A stretch of 64,000 nucleotides of DNA, taken from NCBI RefSeq assembly GCF_022458985.1, contig NC_061779.1:19575001-19639000 (forward strand). The letters run 5' to 3'. This DNA comes from Mugil cephalus. Its lineage: Eukaryota; Chordata; Actinopteri; Mugiliformes; Mugilidae. The notes under the pieces were generated by a model that did no database searches, was not told where the DNA came from, and was given only the letters and a program-made list of their open reading frames with translations. The translations under genes were made by a program, and so were the position numbers. Each line of letters begins with the position of its first letter. Positions within the stretch are counted from its first letter, which is position 1. This document shows, piece by piece, positions 61,538 to 64,000 of this stretch.

Positions 61538-61545
61538 CTTTAAAA
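61538..61545 (-). promoter_or_regulatory. TATA-like box, parvg (candidate)
   Basis: TTTTAAAG on the minus strand, about 30 bp upstream of the proposed start of the untranslated first exon. Confidence 0.3.
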
Positions 61546-61616
61546 GAAAATAACATGTCACAGGGTCAAAAGGAAAGAAAAGCACATATGAGAGGATGCG
61601 TCAGAGAAGAAGGTGG

Positions 61617-61628
61617 CACTTCCCCTTT
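61617..61628 (-). promoter_or_regulatory. PU.1/ETS-type site (candidate)
   Basis: AAAGGGGAAGTG on the minus strand, one base from the classic PU.1 motif AAAGAGGAAGTG. Lies about 110 bp upstream of the proposed parvg transcription start. PU.1 drives myeloid and B-cell genes, which fits the blood-cell expression of mammalian gamma-parvin. Confidence 0.4.
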
Positions 61629-64000
61629 CTGATACGAGCTCTGCAGCAGAGTGTGTTTCTGATGAGGGCGTTTATGCTCTGTGTCACGATCCGTGTTTGA
61701 GGCGGTAATAATAAATACGTGTCAAGGGGGAGAGCACAGGGAGGACTCTCGGGTACAAATGTATTGTTTGGATAAGCACACTTCAGGAGGGCCGTGAGGA
61801 GCGTGACACTCGGAGGCCTGAACCAGTCAGGCTCGACTCACACATCTCCATCTGCGGCCAGATCAATTTGCCATCATCTGGTTTCCAGCCTTCTCCATTC
61901 TACAACAAACACACCAAAGGGAAAGAGAGGAAGACATGGAGACAACATAACAACAACCTCTGCGTGTGTGCGTGTGTGTGTGTGTGCACCGGCCTTGTTG
62001 AAGAAAAGAAAAAGGACCACCCATCAGCCAGACGAAGGGGCAATTTGGGGGATGTGGAAGGTTACCATAGCAACAAAGGAATGAGACAAGAAAATAAAGG
62101 ACTAAAATAAACCCATAATTCCTTTAGCTAAACCCAAATTGCAGGAATTGGCTGTTTCAAAGCCAATCTCGCTCAAAAGCCAAAGCAAATCTAACCTATC
62201 ACACAAGTAAGGGATGAAATGAAATTCTAATTCTGTTTGATTTCAGGCATTTATTTCTTGATAGGTTCGATGGAAAAGACAGAAGAAAAAAAAACACACA
62301 CACACACACACACACACACATGGGTGAGCCATCCAGTGCCTCACTCAGTTTAGATCGACTCATCCTCAATAATTCAACCCGGCTCTAAAATGCATGAGCA
62401 GCCGTGTACTGTACATCTTAGCGCGGCTGCAGGTGGGACGGAGAGAAGCGAGGGGTCCGGGTCTCCGTGGAGACTCGGTTAAAAGGCCGGTCAATATGAA
62501 CACACTCTGACGGGGACTCCCCCGGGATGGCAAAAGCACACTGCACTTAAGGCAAGAGGCAACAACATTGGCTTTTAAACGTGGCTTGAAATGTGGTGTG
62601 CATCGTTCAGAGTAAATAAGAATCATTCACACTTCATTCAGCTGTTAAGGCATAAGTACAGTAGAAGATGGCATATAGCAAGAATATACAAATCACTTTC
62701 ATACATTATATAATGGCACGCATTTTCAAGTTTCTTAGTTTGACATTTTGGGAAATGCATGCTTTTGTTTTGTTGCAGAGATGTTTACTTTTTGGATTTT
62801 GCACTGATTAAATACAGAATGTATTAATTAGTGAGCTTTAGAGGAGCTGGTGGACAGATTATGTCACCTGTGGACAGGGCTAGGCTAATGCTGTGTTAAT
62901 GGTTAATGCTATGAGTGGCAAAAGATACAGTCCTTGTAGTGTGGCTCAAGCGCTTGTTATGAGCTGCTTTCAAAAACTGAAACCAGCTCAGTTTAGACAA
63001 ATATTGTGACACACGGTGGTAAGTGTTAGTAGCAGTGATATGAGCGGAACTGTTTGCTTATTTTCTGTTTTTATGCTAAGCTAAGCTACCTGGTTGACTT
63101 GCATCACTTTTTGCAAGAATGTGAACAACTGTTAACATGTTAACGTAGCTTTGCACGATGGGTCAAATTAAGTGAACTCATAAAGTGTTTAAAGCTAGCT
63201 ACATGACAAAGTTCTCACAACTTCCTGTCGATGATGTTGTCATGTTCTGTCCACAAGCTGACAAGTTGCAGTTGAAGGTAAAATCGCGTTAAGACCTGAA
63301 TGTGATTCACTGAAATTTAAATGAAAAATAAACAAGTGTTCAAGGAGCACTGCTAAAACCAAACTGGAGCAGCTAACGTTACCTAGACGACTAAAAAAGG
63401 AGACCCATCTGGTGGGACAGTCACACCAAACTAACGTTATGTAATGACTTTTTCTCTTACCATTCTTCCTAAATGGAATAATGACTTTAAAATTACAACC
63501 TTGTACTTCAGAATGTATTCCACTATATCAGGCAGCACAACAATTTTAACGAAGCAAAGGAAAACCCCCACTAAACACCTGCTAATGCTAACTAGCTTAT
63601 CTGAGTAGCGTCAACTGCCATCTCTCTCAACTCCAGTGTAACCCATGACATTAACATAGCCCTTAAAGCACACATTGCATTTATATGTGCAATAAAGTAG
63701 GCTATACATTATGCATTTATGCTGCTTCTATAAATAATTATCTTTATTTATAGAGCAAGTGCTTTACATAAGGCAGAGGATAATTTATGCATTATCATTC
63801 ACATTCAATAATGATTACACAAAGGCGCCACGTATGACTCTTTTCTACATTTTTATGTGTCATATAGGTTCTCTCTGCAATACTTTTTGGTAAAATAATC
63901 TGCCTTTGTACAACTATCAGGCCGTACAACTTGAACAATTATCTAATTATGTGTTATTCCCAAACATCCCACATAGAATCACTTTACTTAAAATGATTTC
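61629..64000. other. Non-coding DNA upstream of parvg
   Basis: A TG-rich tract at about 61962-61987, a CA repeat, a moderately CpG-rich patch near 62400-62520 and then AT-rich unique DNA. No exon of a neighbouring gene recognised. Confidence 0.5.
62294..62320. repeat. (CA)n microsatellite
   Basis: About 13 AC units after an A run. Confidence 0.95.

Overview
The window is nuclear DNA from a teleost fish, and I infer a percomorph-type ray-finned fish. Its genes are split by GT-AG introns into short exons, it is rich in (CA)n/(GT)n microsatellites, and it carries decayed Tc1/mariner transposons, a tRNA-derived SINE and other fish-type interspersed repeats. No bacterial or viral gene organisation is visible. 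Only two protein-coding genes can be supported, and both were rebuilt exon by exon from reading-frame phase and splice sites. Most open frames in the window are chance frames.

Left part (1-22.9 kb): no coding exon is recognisable. A CpG-rich, promoter-like zone lies at about 1.3-5.3 kb and contains two plausible non-coding first-exon donors. It is followed by a tRNA-Gln-derived SINE abutting a Tc1 remnant (6.6-7.65 kb), a MITE-like inverted repeat (17.7-18.2 kb) and long unique stretches, some of which resemble conserved non-coding elements.

Middle (22.9-39.9 kb, + strand): shisal1 (Shisa-like 1, KIAA1644 orthologue) encodes 194 residues in three coding exons. The TGA stop is apparently split between exon 3 and a final exon that is otherwise all 3' UTR. 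The leader contains three small upstream ORFs. A plausible poly(A) signal lies at 39851.

Between the genes (40-50.7 kb): mostly non-coding, with a compact GC-box promoter at 44.3 kb next to an orphan minus-strand exon, (GATA)n and (TATCG)n repeats, and a 70-bp palindromic Tc1 end-to-end remnant.

Right part (50.7-61.6 kb, - strand): parvg (gamma-parvin) encodes 318 residues in 12 coding exons plus a probable non-coding first exon. It has two calponin-homology domains and a TATA-like, PU.1-site-bearing candidate promoter at about 61.5-61.63 kb. The remaining 2.4 kb is non-coding.

The two genes lie tail to tail, as PARVG and SHISAL1 do on human 22q13.31 (recalled), which supports both identities. 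They are not known to act in one pathway: shisal1 is a single-pass membrane protein, parvg a cytoplasmic integrin-ILK adhesion adaptor of leukocytes. I found no new biological system. The most interesting points are regulatory and structural: the split stop codon, the leader uORFs, the orphan promoter and a 35-nt exon in the parvg linker.
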